Source: Sipunculus nudus
Taxonomy: Eukaryota; Annelida; Sipuncula; Golfingiida; Sipunculidae
NCBI GenBank assembly: GCA_026874595.1
Contig: CM049309.1
Span: 44,469,079 to 44,533,078, forward strand
Reading direction: 5' to 3'
DNA: 64,000 nucleotides
Made by a program: the position numbers and the translations under genes. Each line of letters begins with the position of its first letter. Within the stretch, counting starts at the first letter, position 1. A model generated the notes under the pieces. It saw only the letters and a program-made list of their open reading frames with translations. It did not search any database and was not told the DNA's origin. Of this stretch, positions 10,918 to 25,900 are shown piece after piece.

Positions 10918-12606
10918 CCCTGAAGAAACCTGTAGTAAATTATAAATGTGAGGAAGACAATCCCAGACAGAAGGATATGTGGAGAGATTTTTTAAGGATT
11001 GATCATGTCCACAGACCAAGGACACCAGGACAGGCTGATGTGATTGAGTTAACATAGACAGAATGGAACTTATGTTTGGACTATATATAGAAAGACCATC
11101 CTCATTTATATTTAATCCTCTTGCTGTTATTCATTGCTGAACATTGTGGAAAAAAAAAGAAAATTCATCATTTGCATTTGGAGTTTGTCTCTTATGTATT
11201 GGATGTGTAACTGAAGTCTTCTCTGTATATGCTCTTATGGAAGATGTATTTGGTGTGTAACTGAAATTTTGATTGTAATTGCTTTTATGTAGGATGTATT
11301 TTGTATGTAATGGGTGTATCAGTGTTGAGTGTAATTGTGAAGCAACAGAGTGTTTTCGAGTTCATTTCTTGGTCTTTCAGGGTTCCCATGATCATTTCAT
11401 AAAAGTTATTTTTTCTGTATTTTCAGAATTCCAGAATAATTATTCGACTATTTCCAGGGGGACACAGCATCAAATATTGCATTGATCAGTAATTATAGTG
11501 AGCACTGCACTTGTATGTATGGTGTGTTATCTCCTCCAGAAATGAGTTGCCCAAAGCCACCACAGCTGAATACCATGGATATGCTGTGTTGACACGGGGG
11601 GGGGGGGGGGGGGAATATTTAACAGACAATTTATCTCTTTTTGGCCAATTAAATTCTTGGTCGTTTCCCTGATTTTACACAAATTTTTCATTAAATCACT
11701 GGCATTTTTTTTAACGAAGGGTGCCATTCCATACATGCGGGTCCCGCATGGGTAAAATCCAACAAGTGTATTATCCTTGTCCCCTTGACATATGTGTGCC
11801 TTCTCTGGCTCCTTCCCAGCCTCTGTTTCAGCAGCAGATGGCAACCTTCAGCTTCTCCTCTTTTAGTTCTTCCTCCTCTTGCTAAAGGAGCCATTGCCTG
11901 ACAGATTTATGAGACATGTCTGCCTTTAGACTAACTCTGCTACTAAGTGACATAGGAATTCATTTTGCTGCATGAAACTGGCAACCTGCATGCAGGACCC
12001 ACACAAATAGAAAGGGGGTACCCCTATGGGTGAAAATCTGCATGTATGGAAAGGCAGCCACAGGGTACCCGCAGCTAATCTTCAAGGGTTTTCGTATATA
12101 GCAGGATACTCTCATTAAACCAGGGTTATAACCATAGGAATAGGCCCTCAGGTCAAGGATGGTTAGCAATTCCAGAATGGATAACGAAAAATGCTGTTAC
12201 ATTCTACCCCTTCTCAAGAAAGTAAATGAATGTGACTGACAAATGATTATGTCCATGGTTGTGAAGGACCTTTGAGATATTTATCCCCCACAGACTTAGA
12301 AGCTGGAGCTGGGTACTGGCTGATCTGAACATCAACTAGTTTTTAGGTGAACAAGGTTTTCCAAAAGGTCCAGGCTCATTAAGATAAAATATATTTCTCA
12401 ATCTGAGCAAGGGTATTCAAGTGAAATTTATAATAAAAGATAAAATCAGTTGAAAATTAAATTAAATTGACTTTAATCATTTTTGTTTCATAACAGTATA
12501 TAAATTACAGTGAAAAACCATTTCACAAATATAAGGTTTGGTAAATTTGAAATTTATAAAACCGTGACCTTCATCTAAATAGTCTGGCTCACAGATTCCA
12601 AGATAT
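10918..12606 (+). other. UQCRH 3' flank and intergenic region
   Basis: Probable 3' UTR to about 11.5 kb. A run of about 17 G lies at 11597-11613. The rest (11.6-12.6 kb) has no recognised gene; minus-strand frames at 11.5-11.9 kb contain a proline run read from the G tract and are not supported. Confidence 0.5.
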
Positions 12607-12782
12607 AAACAAGTGACCCATGGGTCATGACGCTCAGCTGACTGGGAAGAGATTCGCAAAAGGAAATTTTATCACCAGAATGGTAGTATATACCCATTCA
12701 ACTGAAGCATCAACCAGATTAACCAACAGGCCAAGATTTAGTCTGTATTTATATATCTCAAAAATAGAGAAAAATGTGTAAA

Positions 12783-13960
12783 CTTTTAAAACTAGAATAC
12801 GGAAAACCGACAAGTGACTACATGTATCTGCCAAAATCGGATAGTGAGGCATGGATTGAGTGGCAAGGGGAAATAGAGTGAGGTATGTTGTATATTAGCA
12901 TGGATGTCTGCAGCCTAAATGTGTATGTAGGTTGTGCCACCTACCACAAATCCAGAAATCTGTCCAAGTTGTATACACCTGCAAAATTTTAGGCAGAAAA
13001 GTCAAACCACTACATGTATATGAGCGATTTTTGCCCATGGCAGACAAACAGACAAACACTGTGCAAAAATCTTTGCAGGTAACCCCTCCAGTTTTGTGTA
13101 TGATAAAGACCTATGTGAGATCTAAACACATGCACAATTTTGGCCCAATCAGTCAAATGGTTCCTGAGATATGAGCTTGGATGTGTCCAGCGTTAACTAG
13201 AATGTAGGTGGCGCCACCTGTCATAAAATCAAGAAAGCTGTCCACGATGTATAAACCTGCAAAATTTTAGGCAGTTATGTCAAACCAGAGAAATGAGTAA
13301 TTTTAGGCCACGGCAGACTAACAGACAGACGCTGTGCAAACATTGTTACAGGTGGCGCCACCATTTTTTGTGTATGTTACAGAGCTATCAAAGGGCTACA
13401 TTTGTATAAATTTTATTTCCTGATCGGTCAAACGGTTCCCGAGATATAAGCTTGGATGTCATCAGCGTGAACGTGAACGTAGGTGGTGCCACCTGTCATA
13501 AAATCAAGAAAGCTATCCTGGATGTATACACATGACGAATTTCAGGTGAATTAGTCAATTCACTGCAGAGATATGAGTGATTTTAACCCAAGGCAGATGA
13601 ACAGATGGATACTGTGCAAACATGGTTACAGGTGGCGCCACAATTTTTTGTGTATGTTATAAAGCAATCCAAGGGCTACATTTGTATCAATTTTATTTCC
13701 TGATCGGTCAAACGGTTCCCGAGATATGAGGGTTTATGAGTGGAAACAGACCCACAAATGGACACTGGATAGAGAGGAAAGGTCAGAGGTCAATGCAAAT
13801 TGGTTAGGCACCAGTTCACATGTGACCCGATAATAGGTGTAAGTTTGGGAAAAATCGGTCCATTAGTCTCCGAGGAGCTCTCTGGAAACGAACGCCGCCA
13901 CGGCGGAGGAACTCGGTCAAAAACATAGTATCCGCAAAACTTCGTTTTGGCGGATACAAA
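12783..13960. repeat. GGTGGCGCCACC tandem family, copy 1 (nested)
   Basis: Starts near AACTAGAATACGG and ends with a foldback, TATCCGCAAAAC paired with GTTTTGGCGGATA, at about 13929-13957. Palindromic GGTGGCGCCACC motifs (some with one change) occur at 13207, 13351, 13482 and 13631, spaced 144, 131 and 149 bases. The same family, with the same first and last sequences, is at 58.34-59.84 kb. Confidence 0.65.
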
Positions 13961-13964
13961 AATA

Positions 13965-15990
13965 CAGGTGGCTCCACCAGTCTGCAGAAACTAATAAAAA
14001 CACTTAATGGTCAATATCCATGCCAAAAATCATGGTGATCTCTGCATTAGTTGTTCAGATACTTCAGTTTTTGTATCAAATTTTCCATTATTCTGAGGGA
14101 TACTTCGGAGTCCTATAGCTTGAAGGATATGAGTAACAGAGACCTAATTTCAAGTTTCCACAGGCACCTTTCATGGGCCTCCTTGCATGACAAGAATGAA
14201 GATTCTAGGTCCAGTTGTTGCGATTTGTACCCTGTTGACAGATAACCACATCTTTAAAGGTCTCAAAAAAAAGAAAAAAATTCGTAAAAATTTGAAAAAA
14301 AAATAGAGGTGGCACACCCAGTCTGCAGAAACTGATGGAACAGCTCATGATCAATATGTATGCCGAAAATCATGACCATCAGTGTTGTAGTTATTGAAAT
14401 ACTGCAGTTTTTGTATCAAATTTTCCATTATTCATGGGGGGGGGGGGGGCTATTTTGGACCCATACAGCTTAAAGAATATGGGAAACAGAGACCTAATTT
14501 CAAGTTTCCATGGAGACTTTTCATGGGTCTCCCTGTGTGTCAAGAATGAAGATTCTTGGTCCAGTTTTTATGATTTGTGCCCTGTTAACAGATGTTCATA
14601 TCTTTAAAGGTCTCAAAAATACAGAAAAATTTCGTAAAAAAAAACGAACAAATACAGGTGGTGCCACCAGTCTGCAGAAACTTATGAAACGCTCCATGAT
14701 CAATATCCATGCAAACAATTATGGTTATCTCTGCATTAGTTGTTCAGATACTTTAGCTTTTGTATCAAATTTTCCATTATTCTGAGCTGTACTTTGGAGT
14801 GCCATAGCTCAAAGGATATGGGTAACAGAGACCAAATTTCAGGTTTCCATGGAGACTTATCATGGGTCTCCCTGTGTGTCAAGAACGAAGATTCTAAGTC
14901 CAGTCGTTACGATTTGTACCCTGTTGACAGATAACTACATCCTTAAAGGTCTCAAAAATGGAGAAAACAATTCGTGAACATTGAAAAATACAGGTGGCGC
15001 CACCAGTCTGCACAAACTGATGAAACATCTCATGATCAATATGTATGTCGAAAATCATGACCATCAGTGATGTAGTTAATGAGATATTGAAGTTTTTGTA
15101 TGAAATTTTTGACTATTCTGGGGGGTAATTTTGGGCCCCATAGCTCAAAGGATATGGGTAACAGAGACCTAATTTCTGGTTTCCATGGAGACTTTTCATA
15201 GGTCTCTCAGTGTGTCGAAAATGAAGATTCTAGGTCCAGTCGTTACGATTTGTGCCACGCTAACAGATGACAGCATCCTCAAAGGTCTCAAAAATAGAGG
15301 AAAAAATCGTAAAAAATCAAACAGTACAGGTGGCGCCACCAGTCTGCAGGAACTGATCGAACATCTCATGATCAATATGTATGCCAAATATGAAGACCAT
15401 CAGTGATGTAGTTATTGAGATATTGAAGTTTTTGTATGAAATTTTTTACTATTCTGGGGGGTACTTTGGGGCCCGATAGCTCAAAGGATATGGGTAACAG
15501 AGACCTAATTTCTGGTTTCCAAGGAGATTTTTCATGGACCTCTCAGTGTGTCAAGAATTAAGATTCTAAGTCCAGTCTTTATGATTTGTGCCTTGTTAAC
15601 AGATGTTCACATTTTTAAAGGTCTCAAAAATAGAGAAAAAAATTCGTAAAAAATCGAAAAATACAGGTGGCGCCACCAGTCTGCAGGAAGTGATGTAACA
15701 TCTCATGATCAATATGTATGCCAAAAATCATGACCATCAGTCAAGTAGTTAATGAGATATTGAAGTTTTTGTATGAAATTTTTTACTTTTCTGGGGGGTA
15801 CTTTGGGGCCACATAGCTCGAAGGATATGGGTAACAGAGACCTAATTTCTGGTTTCCAAGGAGATTTTTTATGGACCTCTCAGAATCCCAAGTTACAAGG
15901 TTCTAGGTCCAGCGGTTACGATTTGTGCCTGGTTAACGGACGGACAGACGGACAGACAGACGGACAGACGGATGACGGACAAAGAGTGAT
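13965..15990. repeat. Tandem array, six units of about 335-348 bp
   Basis: Each unit starts near TACAGGTGGCGCCACCAGTC and continues with TGCAGAAACTGATG, then GATATGGGTAACAGAGACCT. Unit starts are at about 13967, 14310, 14658, 14993, 15329 and 15667. The GGTG..CCACC motif is degenerate in the first two units and perfect in the last three. Frames such as those starting METFH recur in each unit and only reflect the repeat. Confidence 0.85.
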
Positions 15991-16027
15991 CGCTATAGCT
16001 CAGATGACTTTCAGTCAGCTGAGCTAA

Positions 16028-19000
16028 AAAACACAGTAATATCCATGATTGCAGCATAAATGTCTGAGCTTGGTCTAATCTCTCGTGGTTTATAAACCAA
16101 TAAATATGACAATGGCATCTCAAAGATAAATACACTACTTCCAACAACAAAATAATGAACAGTCTGATATGAGTCTTGAGTCTGTATCATGAATTCTTCT
16201 TATATTAAATGAAAAGAATACTAACAAAACCATTTCTACTTGCCAAAACTAGTAAATAAGGACTTAATCCAAGGTATGCAAATTTATTATCATTTATGAA
16301 TCAATGAGGAACCAATGTGAGACCAGGCATGATTTATGTAAACTCATATGTCACTGCCTCAACAATACCATTTCATGCTTCAGGAAAATTTCATTTACTT
16401 TTGAAATAAATATATATCCAATGTGCTTGACTTCCGAAATTCTTTTTTTTAATCAGCATATCCTTTATGCAAATCTCCTTTGATTTGGTTTCCATTTGGT
16501 TATATCCAGCACTGCAAAGGATTCATCTGTTTAACTTTAGTATCACATTCTCCATAAAGCTGTTAGCCAATATTCATATACTAATGAAAAAGTTTGAATG
16601 CAAGACATAATAAATTAGAAAAAAATAACAGCTTACACAATACAAAAGACCTTATCCAGAACTCCCTGTAAGCTGATCACAGGCCTGCAGGTGGTACAAA
16701 CAGTGTCTATATTATAGTGGTCAGAGGCTGTGACCAACAACAGTAGGCTGGACATAGGGCTGTGTGTATAATCTAGGGTCCCAATCACCTAGATTTATCT
16801 GTAAATGACCATGTCAAATTAGAATTAAGTGCTGCCAGACGGATAACATTGGCAGGTACTGAAGCCACGCATTGAGGTCCTGAGATTTATTATAATCCCA
16901 AATTGTGATCACAGGAGAAATAAATCAGATTGGATACATGTGCCTATCACCTCTTGAATATGAACAAGACAGACAGTGTTTATATCATGCCTAATTTTTA
17001 TCTCAATTTTAAACTATTTATTAGGGTGTTATTTGGATTAAGGACAGTATTTTGGAAGATATCAATTCTATCTTTCAAACAATGACTTACTGGTAGATTG
17101 ATTGCCCAACACATGTAGAGCTTTTATCACTGGATCATGAACCACTTGTTGTAAAAGTATGGAGAACAACAGACTAAGAGAATAAGATGAGGCATAAGCA
17201 TAAATTAAGATAAAAAAAATAATAGTTCACATAATGAGGTGTATTAAAAATTGTTCCCCTAAGTCAGTAGAAAAAATAAATTTAACATATACTGAAGATT
17301 TCAACATTAATGAAACAGCTAAGTACCATTTCCTACTGATTGACATTGACCAAAAATTAAAGGGGCATAATCAGGAGCTAAATTATAGCTTTCTTTCACA
17401 CTTTCAGGTCTGTTTTGTTTTATATAAATGTTTCATAAGCAAAACTATCCCAGTGCACGGTCTCGTTCCCTGGCATACAGCTGTTTAACACCATGTTAAT
17501 GCTATGCGTGTTGGTAAGCACAGTCTGTTTACCATAACAAAGCCGCATGAAAAGAGGTCGGATTAAGAGGGGCAACATACTGTGTTTCAGCCAGCAGAAA
17601 TATGTATTACATTTTTTTAGCCAATTCAGACAGGGCATCTCCTAATTGACATGTACTTTGGCTCAAGGATGCACACGGCCCTATGCGCAGTGTTTATGTT
17701 GACCCCTTTCATTGCGCCCGGTCCACTATTTTTAACATTTGGTTACAGGAGAAAGCAAACGGTTTCAGGGCAATATTTTGTCAGGTACCAATTTATTTTA
17801 AAGGGAAAAAGCTATTTTTCGTGTTAACTCAACATGCTTTATAAGTGATTGGGCCCTTTTAATAAAGATTATACAAAAGTGGTTACATTATGGCACCAAA
17901 AGGACAAACCACTAACATTTCAAATGTAATATATATATTCCATATGTAAAATATTCAAATGTAACTCAGTCTCTGATTGTGTGGTTCCTAATATGTTAGC
18001 TCCTCTCACCCTTAGGTTTAAGACATTACCCTGAGGTTGGAGAACTGAAATAAGAGTGGCATATTTAAAAATTAAACTGTAATTTTAAAGAGGTTTCAAC
18101 AATATATGGTTAAGACAAAATTGTGTAGCTTAAGATACACAGGCCATGAAACATGACTCACAGGCCTTTGAATAAACGGACTGGGTCTGTGAAATATCCT
18201 GTAGCTTGAACTGCCATTTGCCAACCAACAGATGCAATCTGTCTGCTTACAGATAATCCAGGAATTCCTTCACTGATTCTGTTGAAAAAAATAGTGGAAA
18301 AAGAGGCCATTACATTGAATGTAGCTGACTTTATACACAGGTTAAATGCTATATAATATGATTAGGGAGTACTGGAACAGGCACTGTTTGTACCATCAAC
18401 AGGCTTGATGTGCCAGATGGCCTGTATTAGTGGGCAGTTCTGGAGTAGATCTGTTGTCAGTAACATCACAGTTTTGGTAACATACAAATAGCAGTATTAA
18501 AAGTAACTTAATCTATCACAAATAACAGAAAGGTGATATGGCACATCTTCACAGCAATCAGCTGTTAAGACAAAAAAATCGTGAGGTGTATTGCAGTTAC
18601 ATGTAAATAGTGAGCTTATAAAAAATATATCACAGTGCTATGTTGTTGTTATAAATGCCAAAGATTAACACTAGTGAAATAATATGATTAATTACTTATC
18701 CCTGCAAGTGCCACCTCAAATTTCACTTTATCATTTTATCATTATTTCATTGTGTTAGCAAAGCTATGTAAATGCAATTAGTATGATGTCATGATAATTG
18801 TGCTTTACAGTCATGTGACATAAAACCTTTAAAGTCAGATTTTAAATTCTCTTTTGGCTTGAAATTCCAAGTATATTTGGCACACCTGTTGATATGTTTT
18901 ACAGTTCATCTATACCAACAAATTGTTAAAAAATTCATATTTACATACAGTTCATATAATACAGTTATACCCTACATATAATGAGCATATTTTACAGATC

Positions 19001-19919
19001 TTTGGCTATCGCATCTATGTAGCCCTACTTTAAAAACCTAAAGCAGATAACGATGTACACTCTGTAAATCCTTGTAAGGATAGGTGGCTCATTGTGTAGA
19101 AATAGGGTGAGAAAACACAGCCAACTTGCTTACTTTCTTATTTCCTGTATCATCCATAAGAAGCAATAGATGTACCTCAAGTATCTGTATAAATCTGGAA
19201 ATTGTTACAACTATATGTATTTAATGTACTATGGACATGAGACACTGTCTACTTTTGAAAAATACTTCATATAAAATAATATATGAATCTTATATGATAA
19301 CATACAGTCCTATAACAGACAATATACACAGTGGGATTAATCTGTAGATTTATCTATAAAATTCATTTGACATTGTTTCATGTATTTCCATTTTGTTTTG
19401 ACAACTATTTCCATGATAAACCATGGGGTATAAGACTGACTTATATCAATAAAATGTCTTCAAGTGGTAGGAATGAAAATAAGAAAAACTTTTGATTTAA
19501 TAATCTCTTCACTGTATTCTTGTAACTGGATCTGCATACACAGCACTGTATGTTTAATTTTAACCATCTTGGTTTGCCACTTTGGCATTATCCTGGTTTA
19601 GGTTAAAACACAAATAATATAAAAATGTGTAATGTAGAAATATATTTGGCTCCACATTAAAATTTGAAAATGAAAATGACTGATTGCAAATGAGATATTC
19701 TGTATTAATATAATAATTACCAGAAGGGTCATGGAGTTAAAATAGAAAGCTTAATTAAATACAACACATAGCTTAAAACATAGTTATATCTGATCCCAAC
19801 TCTGGTGAAAGTTGCATTTTATGAAAAGAAAATAACATTAACGCAATAAATAACAAATCTTTAAACAAAAGCTTTTATAATGTCTACACACATGATTGGC
19901 ACATCTTTGATATGGGTAA
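16028..19919. other. Intergenic / 3' flank of the NACHT-WD gene
   Basis: About 3.9 kb of AT-rich sequence between the repeat element and the stop codon of the minus-strand gene. The part next to 19.9 kb is probably 3' UTR. No RNA gene or further exon was recognised. Confidence 0.5.
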
Positions 19920-22900
19920 TTAGTCTGCACAGACTTTGCTATGACAAATTTGACACCTTGAACATGACAGCCCTGTTTTTTTAGCCAGCACAACGCTGAT
20001 GTATTTGTCATCTGGAGATATCTGCAAGTCAGTAATCACACCTCCTGCTGGGTAGATACACAACTGCTTGCTGCTGGACAAGTCTACAACCCTTACTGTA
20101 CAGCCCAGGGACACCAGCAGTAGTCTCTCATCTGAGAACAGCCTGATGGTTGACAAAACACCCTGGGGTGATAAAAGAAAAATTTTCAGTCATTTGAATG
20201 ATGGAGCACCCTTTTGATGAAATATTTAACTTAATGTTGGCAAAGAACCATACAATGATAAAGATACTGAATTTATAACTGCTATTTGCTGTTAAAAATG
20301 CCAGCCGGCTTTGTATTATTAAGTTCCTTTTTCTACTGAAAATTAAAATATGAAGGTATATTGTTTAATGGTTGACAAATCATTTGAGTATAACAGATGT
20401 ACCACAAATCCTTCTTTTGTTGACTAGCTGCACGTGATAAAGAAGGCTTTGATCAGACTGACTGGCAGAGCTCCTGACAAAAGGAAAGAGCTGCAGTAAC
20501 AGTTGACAGAGTTCCACACAAAGCATATAATTTCTTCATAACAACTCTGTATGTTTTATCAGCTACTGTGGCTCAGGGGTAGAGTACAGGATTCAAAGCC
20601 GGGAGATCATGAGTTTGAATCTCAGCCCAGGCAGTGAGAACTTTTATGGTCGACCCCACCAAGGGTGAGTGCTCTGCATGCTCAATGGGAAGGCCGTGCC
20701 CAACAGCCATTTTTTACTTACAAACAAGTGCGCTGTTTTGGGTTCTTTGGTGGTATGACCCAGCAATGTGGAAGAATACACACCCAGGGAACACACATGC
20801 AGTTGTCATCTGGCCTGGTTAACACCAGCATGTAAAATGAGTGAAGCATATGATACTGCCCTGTCACATAGTCCAAAACGGGAAAGCAATTCTGTAGATG
20901 TACATATATACTAAGAGTTAAGCTAGCATTTAAAACGGAGACAGTTACCTCCAAAAAATATGTATGTTTAAATAAGGTGCTTGAACATAACCAGTTAATT
21001 GCCTTACCTGTGCATTTGGGAGGTTTATTGACTTCAGCAGCTTGACTTCCTGGGGATCCCAAACTTTCACCCACCCATCAACACCAGCTGTAATAATCTG
21101 ACCACTTTTAGTTTTGTTTACTGCTTTGATGGCACCCTGATGGGCGTGGCTCTCTGTGAGTCCATCACTTTTATCTCCTGCCATGAGCTTGTTATCAGCA
21201 AGCAAGTGGAGCATTTCTTGATTCATCATGTTCCAGACCACTAGACTCCCATCTACCCCTGCTGTCACAGCTCGCTTACAGTCCAGGATGATGGTACAGC
21301 CATCCCCAAGACTGTCCAGGTGGACAGGGTTCTGTCTTTGCACATCAACATGCTGACATGAACCGTTCTCATACCTGGCCACCAGTGTGTAGAAGTAGGA
21401 GACAGCCTCCTCTGGCTGGTGCAGCAGCAGCAGACACTGCTGGACTTCATCCTCATCAGCTGCAGGCTGTGGTACCTCCTGTAACCAAACATCAAAAACC
21501 ATTAAAATGATGGTAACAGAGGGTGGGGAAATTTGTTAAATTCACATGCTACATGGGACCAGAATAAAGGTTACTCAAATACATGTGTATAAATTTATAC
21601 ACCTAAATAGTAGTTTGCTGAATCAATCTTATGAATCAAGACTTTTTATTATCAAAAATATATTTTCGACTCAATTTTTATTGCCATTGATTACTTAGCA
21701 TTTTTACAAGAAAATTAGGTGCTGGGTTATCTTGAGTGACTGTGTCATGAAACTGACACAAACCTAAAACATACTTTCAGCCTCATAGCATGTCCTTGAA
21801 TGGTCTCACATAATATCTGGCCATAACTGTTCATTTTGTTCATAAAGAATATCTCGGAGGTAAATTAACCAAATATTGCCTGATGTTATTTATTCCATTA
21901 GAAGTATTAATTCCCAGTCACCCACCTGGAAACAATTTATTCACCCAAGGATCTACTTGGGAGTTTCATGAATATTAATTTGACCTCATGACCTGTATAA
22001 ACAAACCTTCAGGTCTGCATGAGTGGTAAAGAATAAGAAAGAGATAAAATCATAATTTAAAGCTTACTTGTATGGAATACTTACATCTGGAATGACCACG
22101 TATAGGTTTGTCCAATCTGCAGTATAGTTGTACACCTTGAGACTCTCCTCACAGTCCCTTAGTGTTGTGTCAAACAAGTCATACAGACCAAAATGTACGT
22201 CTGAAAAAAAATTGTTAGAATTAGACTTAATGCTAAAGACGAATGCTTGTGAATTAGGTTAGCAATCTAGTAAAAAGGTTAAAGTATATTAAAAGTGTTC
22301 TTAACTCCTCAGGTCTGTTTACAATTATATATGCTAATGTAAATAATTTGAAGTTTTGTCTACAAGATAAAATGTTTTATGCAGCATATATTCTAACATC
22401 TTATTTTCACTCAATGTACATGCTGGCCTGGTCTTTCCCCATATTTGGATTTTAAACTTCTCTAAGCCAATAAAAACTTATTTTTATATTATGTATATGC
22501 ATTCTGTGATTTGAAATTAAATTAACAGATACAATACTTGGGAATTTCACTTCATGATATCTATACAGTAACACATTTTTAATTTAGCCATTAACCAACC
22601 CTTCCTCCAGCTTTTGAACACGGTGGTTCTCATTTTGATATTTATAAATGAGTATTTACAAAATTATTGTTTCTGTCCATTTACCATCCATCCTCTCCAT
22701 ATGTCCGAGAATATCTGTCTTTAATCAGTTCTAGCAAATACTTTACTTAATCATGCTGCCTATATATTTGGTGAGCAGGATGAAGTGTATGCAGAAATGG
22801 TATGAATAATTTAATTATCCTTTGATAATATTTGCTTACCAGAGGTGCTCCTTCTGCTATCACCAGGTGTCACTACTAGTAGTTTATCTCCCCCAGGTAG

Positions 22901-25900
22901 AGCTGTGCTGGTGAACACAGAATCCAGGCTGGCCACCTTGTCCCTGGAGTCCATGTTGTACAACTCTAGCTCCTGCTGCTTGCTGGATCCTGTGCTGGCA
23001 CACTGACTGATAAGCAGCTTCCCTTTGTAGGTCACATAAGCTGAGGACTGAGTATTCTCTGGGCTTGGAGGTGCGAATGTGTGTTTGACCTCACCTTTTA
23101 AAAATAAATATATGACATTTACAAAGTATGCTATTGCATATAAATATAAGAAATATAATGGTATAAACCAACTTATTTTTTTATAATTAATGGATAGTTC
23201 TTTCAGTTAATAAATTTGTGAACTTGCATGAAATCAGCAGACAGCACACCCCTGCCAAGGGCAAAGAATGATGTCAAAGTTTTAAAAGAGATAAAAATTA
23301 TAATAAACATGCAAGCTGTCGGCACTAGCAAATGGGGCACAAAAACTATTTGTAAGACAATTGTCAGCTGACAGAAGCCCCCCATCTCCCTTGATTCTAT
23401 AAATCCTATATGCAGGTTGAATACAGAGTAACAAAACTGATAAATGTTGCTAGATGGCCAGCTTCAAGAAAAAAGTGCATGTTGATAACTTTTATTTTTT
23501 GGAGGGGGGGGGGGATGGAATGCAAAATCAAGACAGGGATGAAAATTAACAAAAAAAACCCAGCAATATTAACAAATAGTATTGGAAAAAGGTTAATATC
23601 AATTATTGGTTTATGCTTGATGATTTGATGTTTATGAAATATTGGAATCAGGGCACCTCTCAGAAATATTTATTTATTATCAATGCATTTTATTTGAATA
23701 AATATCAATATTTTTATGACACAAGAGATACAATAAGAATTATCTGAACACTTGTTCTATTTTCTTTGTCAGTTCTATGAAGATTGGACCTATTTTTCAA
23801 ATTTTCTCTTGTCAGAGCAATTAAAATAATATTGACTCTCTGTCAGAATTACTGATGGTTGTCTTGATTCTTTACAAAACCACTGAAAGTCTTAGGGATA
23901 TTCTTGTGCTGACTGACATGTGAAACATCAATAAAAAGCACCAGCCCTATTAACAACACAATGGCAGCATTGAAGTTGCTAAACAACATCATAATCTTAA
24001 TTTTTCTATATTTATTATAATATTGTTATTCATCAGGTACAAAAAAATTTATCAGGCAAAGGAAAAGACAGCAAAAGAACATAACAATTTAGAAATTACT
24101 ATGTGTTTTAAAGTACTGTTCTTAATGATATAAAATTACCTGTAGAAGGGTCCCATGTTTTCATTACTGCATCTTTTGTCACAGTAAGCACCATGGATGA
24201 TGACAGCCAAAGCAGGCGGACAACATTTTGTTCTTTGGCTAATAGTTTGTTGACATTTTGATCATCGTCTTCAGAGGCTGACAGGGTTTTTAAGTTGACT
24301 TTCTTAACACTTCCATCCGTCCCTGCACAGAACATAAAGTTTGAATTCTGGCAAAACACTAGACTTGTAACTGCACTGTCAAACATCTCAATCTCAGTCA
24401 CTATTTGATTGTCTGGCTGTGATATCACATATAGACTGCCTTTCATGCTGCCAACATACAATACACTGTTGTCTTCATCAAGGAAGAGTTTCTGCATTGG
24501 TATGCCAGCAGTTGCTGGAAGTGTGTCCAAGCTTCCAGTTTCTAAATTTAATTCTGAGACACCATTCCCTGAGGCTAAGTAGACTGACTGTCCATCAGAT
24601 TTGATGGAAAGATCCTTCACTGTCTCGTACATGTTGTCTGAGTACTCCTTTAACACTTCTAAGGTCATACAGTTCACTTTCATAACTTTTCCCCCACCTT
24701 GGCTAACTACCACCATGAAATCACGGTCACTTGCTCTTTCAGTGAGATCTACAGAATCCCCAACGTCAAGTTTATGGAGCAATGACTCTGATGTCAAATC
24801 CCATAATGCAATATCCTTGCTCCTTTTAGTACCAACAGACATAAGCTGCAATTCATCAGTGCCGAATGTTTCAACAAACTGTAGTTTAGCAATTCCATCT
24901 GTGTGTATATCAGTGACTGATAAAGTCTGAATGATTTCTTTTGATGTCACATTCACAACCAGGAGGCAGCGCTGTTTGTCAATTTTTGTCGCAACAACCA
25001 ACATTTTGTCATCAGGACTTAGGGTGACAGCCTCAAACTGGTAACTGAACTGTGTCATCAATACCTGAAGTCCGGTGCTCAGGTTCCACACAGCCAGTTT
25101 CGTCAGATGATCAGTGTGGTGGTAGTGAGTAATAAGAAGAAATTCCCCGCTGTGGCTCACAAGGATGTTTTCCACGGATTGTTCTTTAGCAGTCGGGATA
25201 ACATGAAGCATCTCCATCATATCAGCATCATACAGTGTCACACCTGTATTCTGGTTGAAGAAAACTGCCAGAGGATTAGAGGCTGATACATACACCACAT
25301 GAGAGCTGCTATTTATAGAATCAAGTACATTCTCTGCTGGATGATTGACAGGTGCAAACATTGGGATAACAGCAGGTGAGCTGGTTTCTTTCACCCATGT
25401 GGTCAATCCTTCTTCTAAACCAGCCATTGCTTCATGTTGCTTGGTAAGTCCAGACAAAACCAGCTTCTCATAGGCAAGTATTGGAAATACCTCTGGATCA
25501 GAAAGTGCAGATTTGCAGGATATAAAAAATTGAAACAAATCTTGAATATCTGTAAAATCATCATCCAGAACATCAGATTCTGCTAAGTGTCTTACCAGCA
25601 CCAGTACTGAGTACAGTTCCTCCAGCATCTGGTGACCCAGTCCAGCCTGCGACTTAGCAAACAACCAGGCTGCATTGAAGAATACATCCGTTTTGATGTC
25701 CTGGAGTCCTTTGAGAGGTAACAGAATTTTGGAATGTTGAACAATGCGGCTAAGCTTTGTTAAATTGAGCTTTGTAATGGGTTGAGGTGACACATGCAGT
25801 CTCGTTCCTGACTCAATGTTTTTGTTTGCATACATGTGCACAACATCTTCATGTAAAGATAGAGTATAATTTGTAGCACTGTCAGTAATGCAGTCTTCGT

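Larger units (their letters stand above)
12607..16027 (-). mobile_element. Tandem-repeat element (HINE/pearl-like), copy 1, with six ~340-bp units
   Basis: One end reads CAAGTGACCCATGGGTCATG followed by CTCAGCTGA. The other reads CTATAGCTCAGATGACTTTC then AGTCAGCTGAGCTAAAAA, which can fold as a hairpin. The inside has a ~340-bp tandem array, then a GGACAGAC-rich run at 15937-15983. In the opposite orientation the same ends bound the copies at 44.06 kb and 46.65 kb. Termini with hairpins around tandem cores resemble the bivalve pearl elements and non-autonomous Helentrons (HINEs); that classification is an inference. A second repeat family is nested at 12.78-13.96 kb. Confidence 0.55.

Noticed and set aside
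13207-15680. A CRISPR-like array from the regular palindromes
   Set aside because: Unit lengths (about 279 and 340 bases), homologous spacers and the eukaryotic setting exclude CRISPR.
14051-16027. Recurring 60-90-codon frames in the tandem array
   Set aside because: The same frame reappears once per ~340-base unit with indels; it is a by-product of the repeat.
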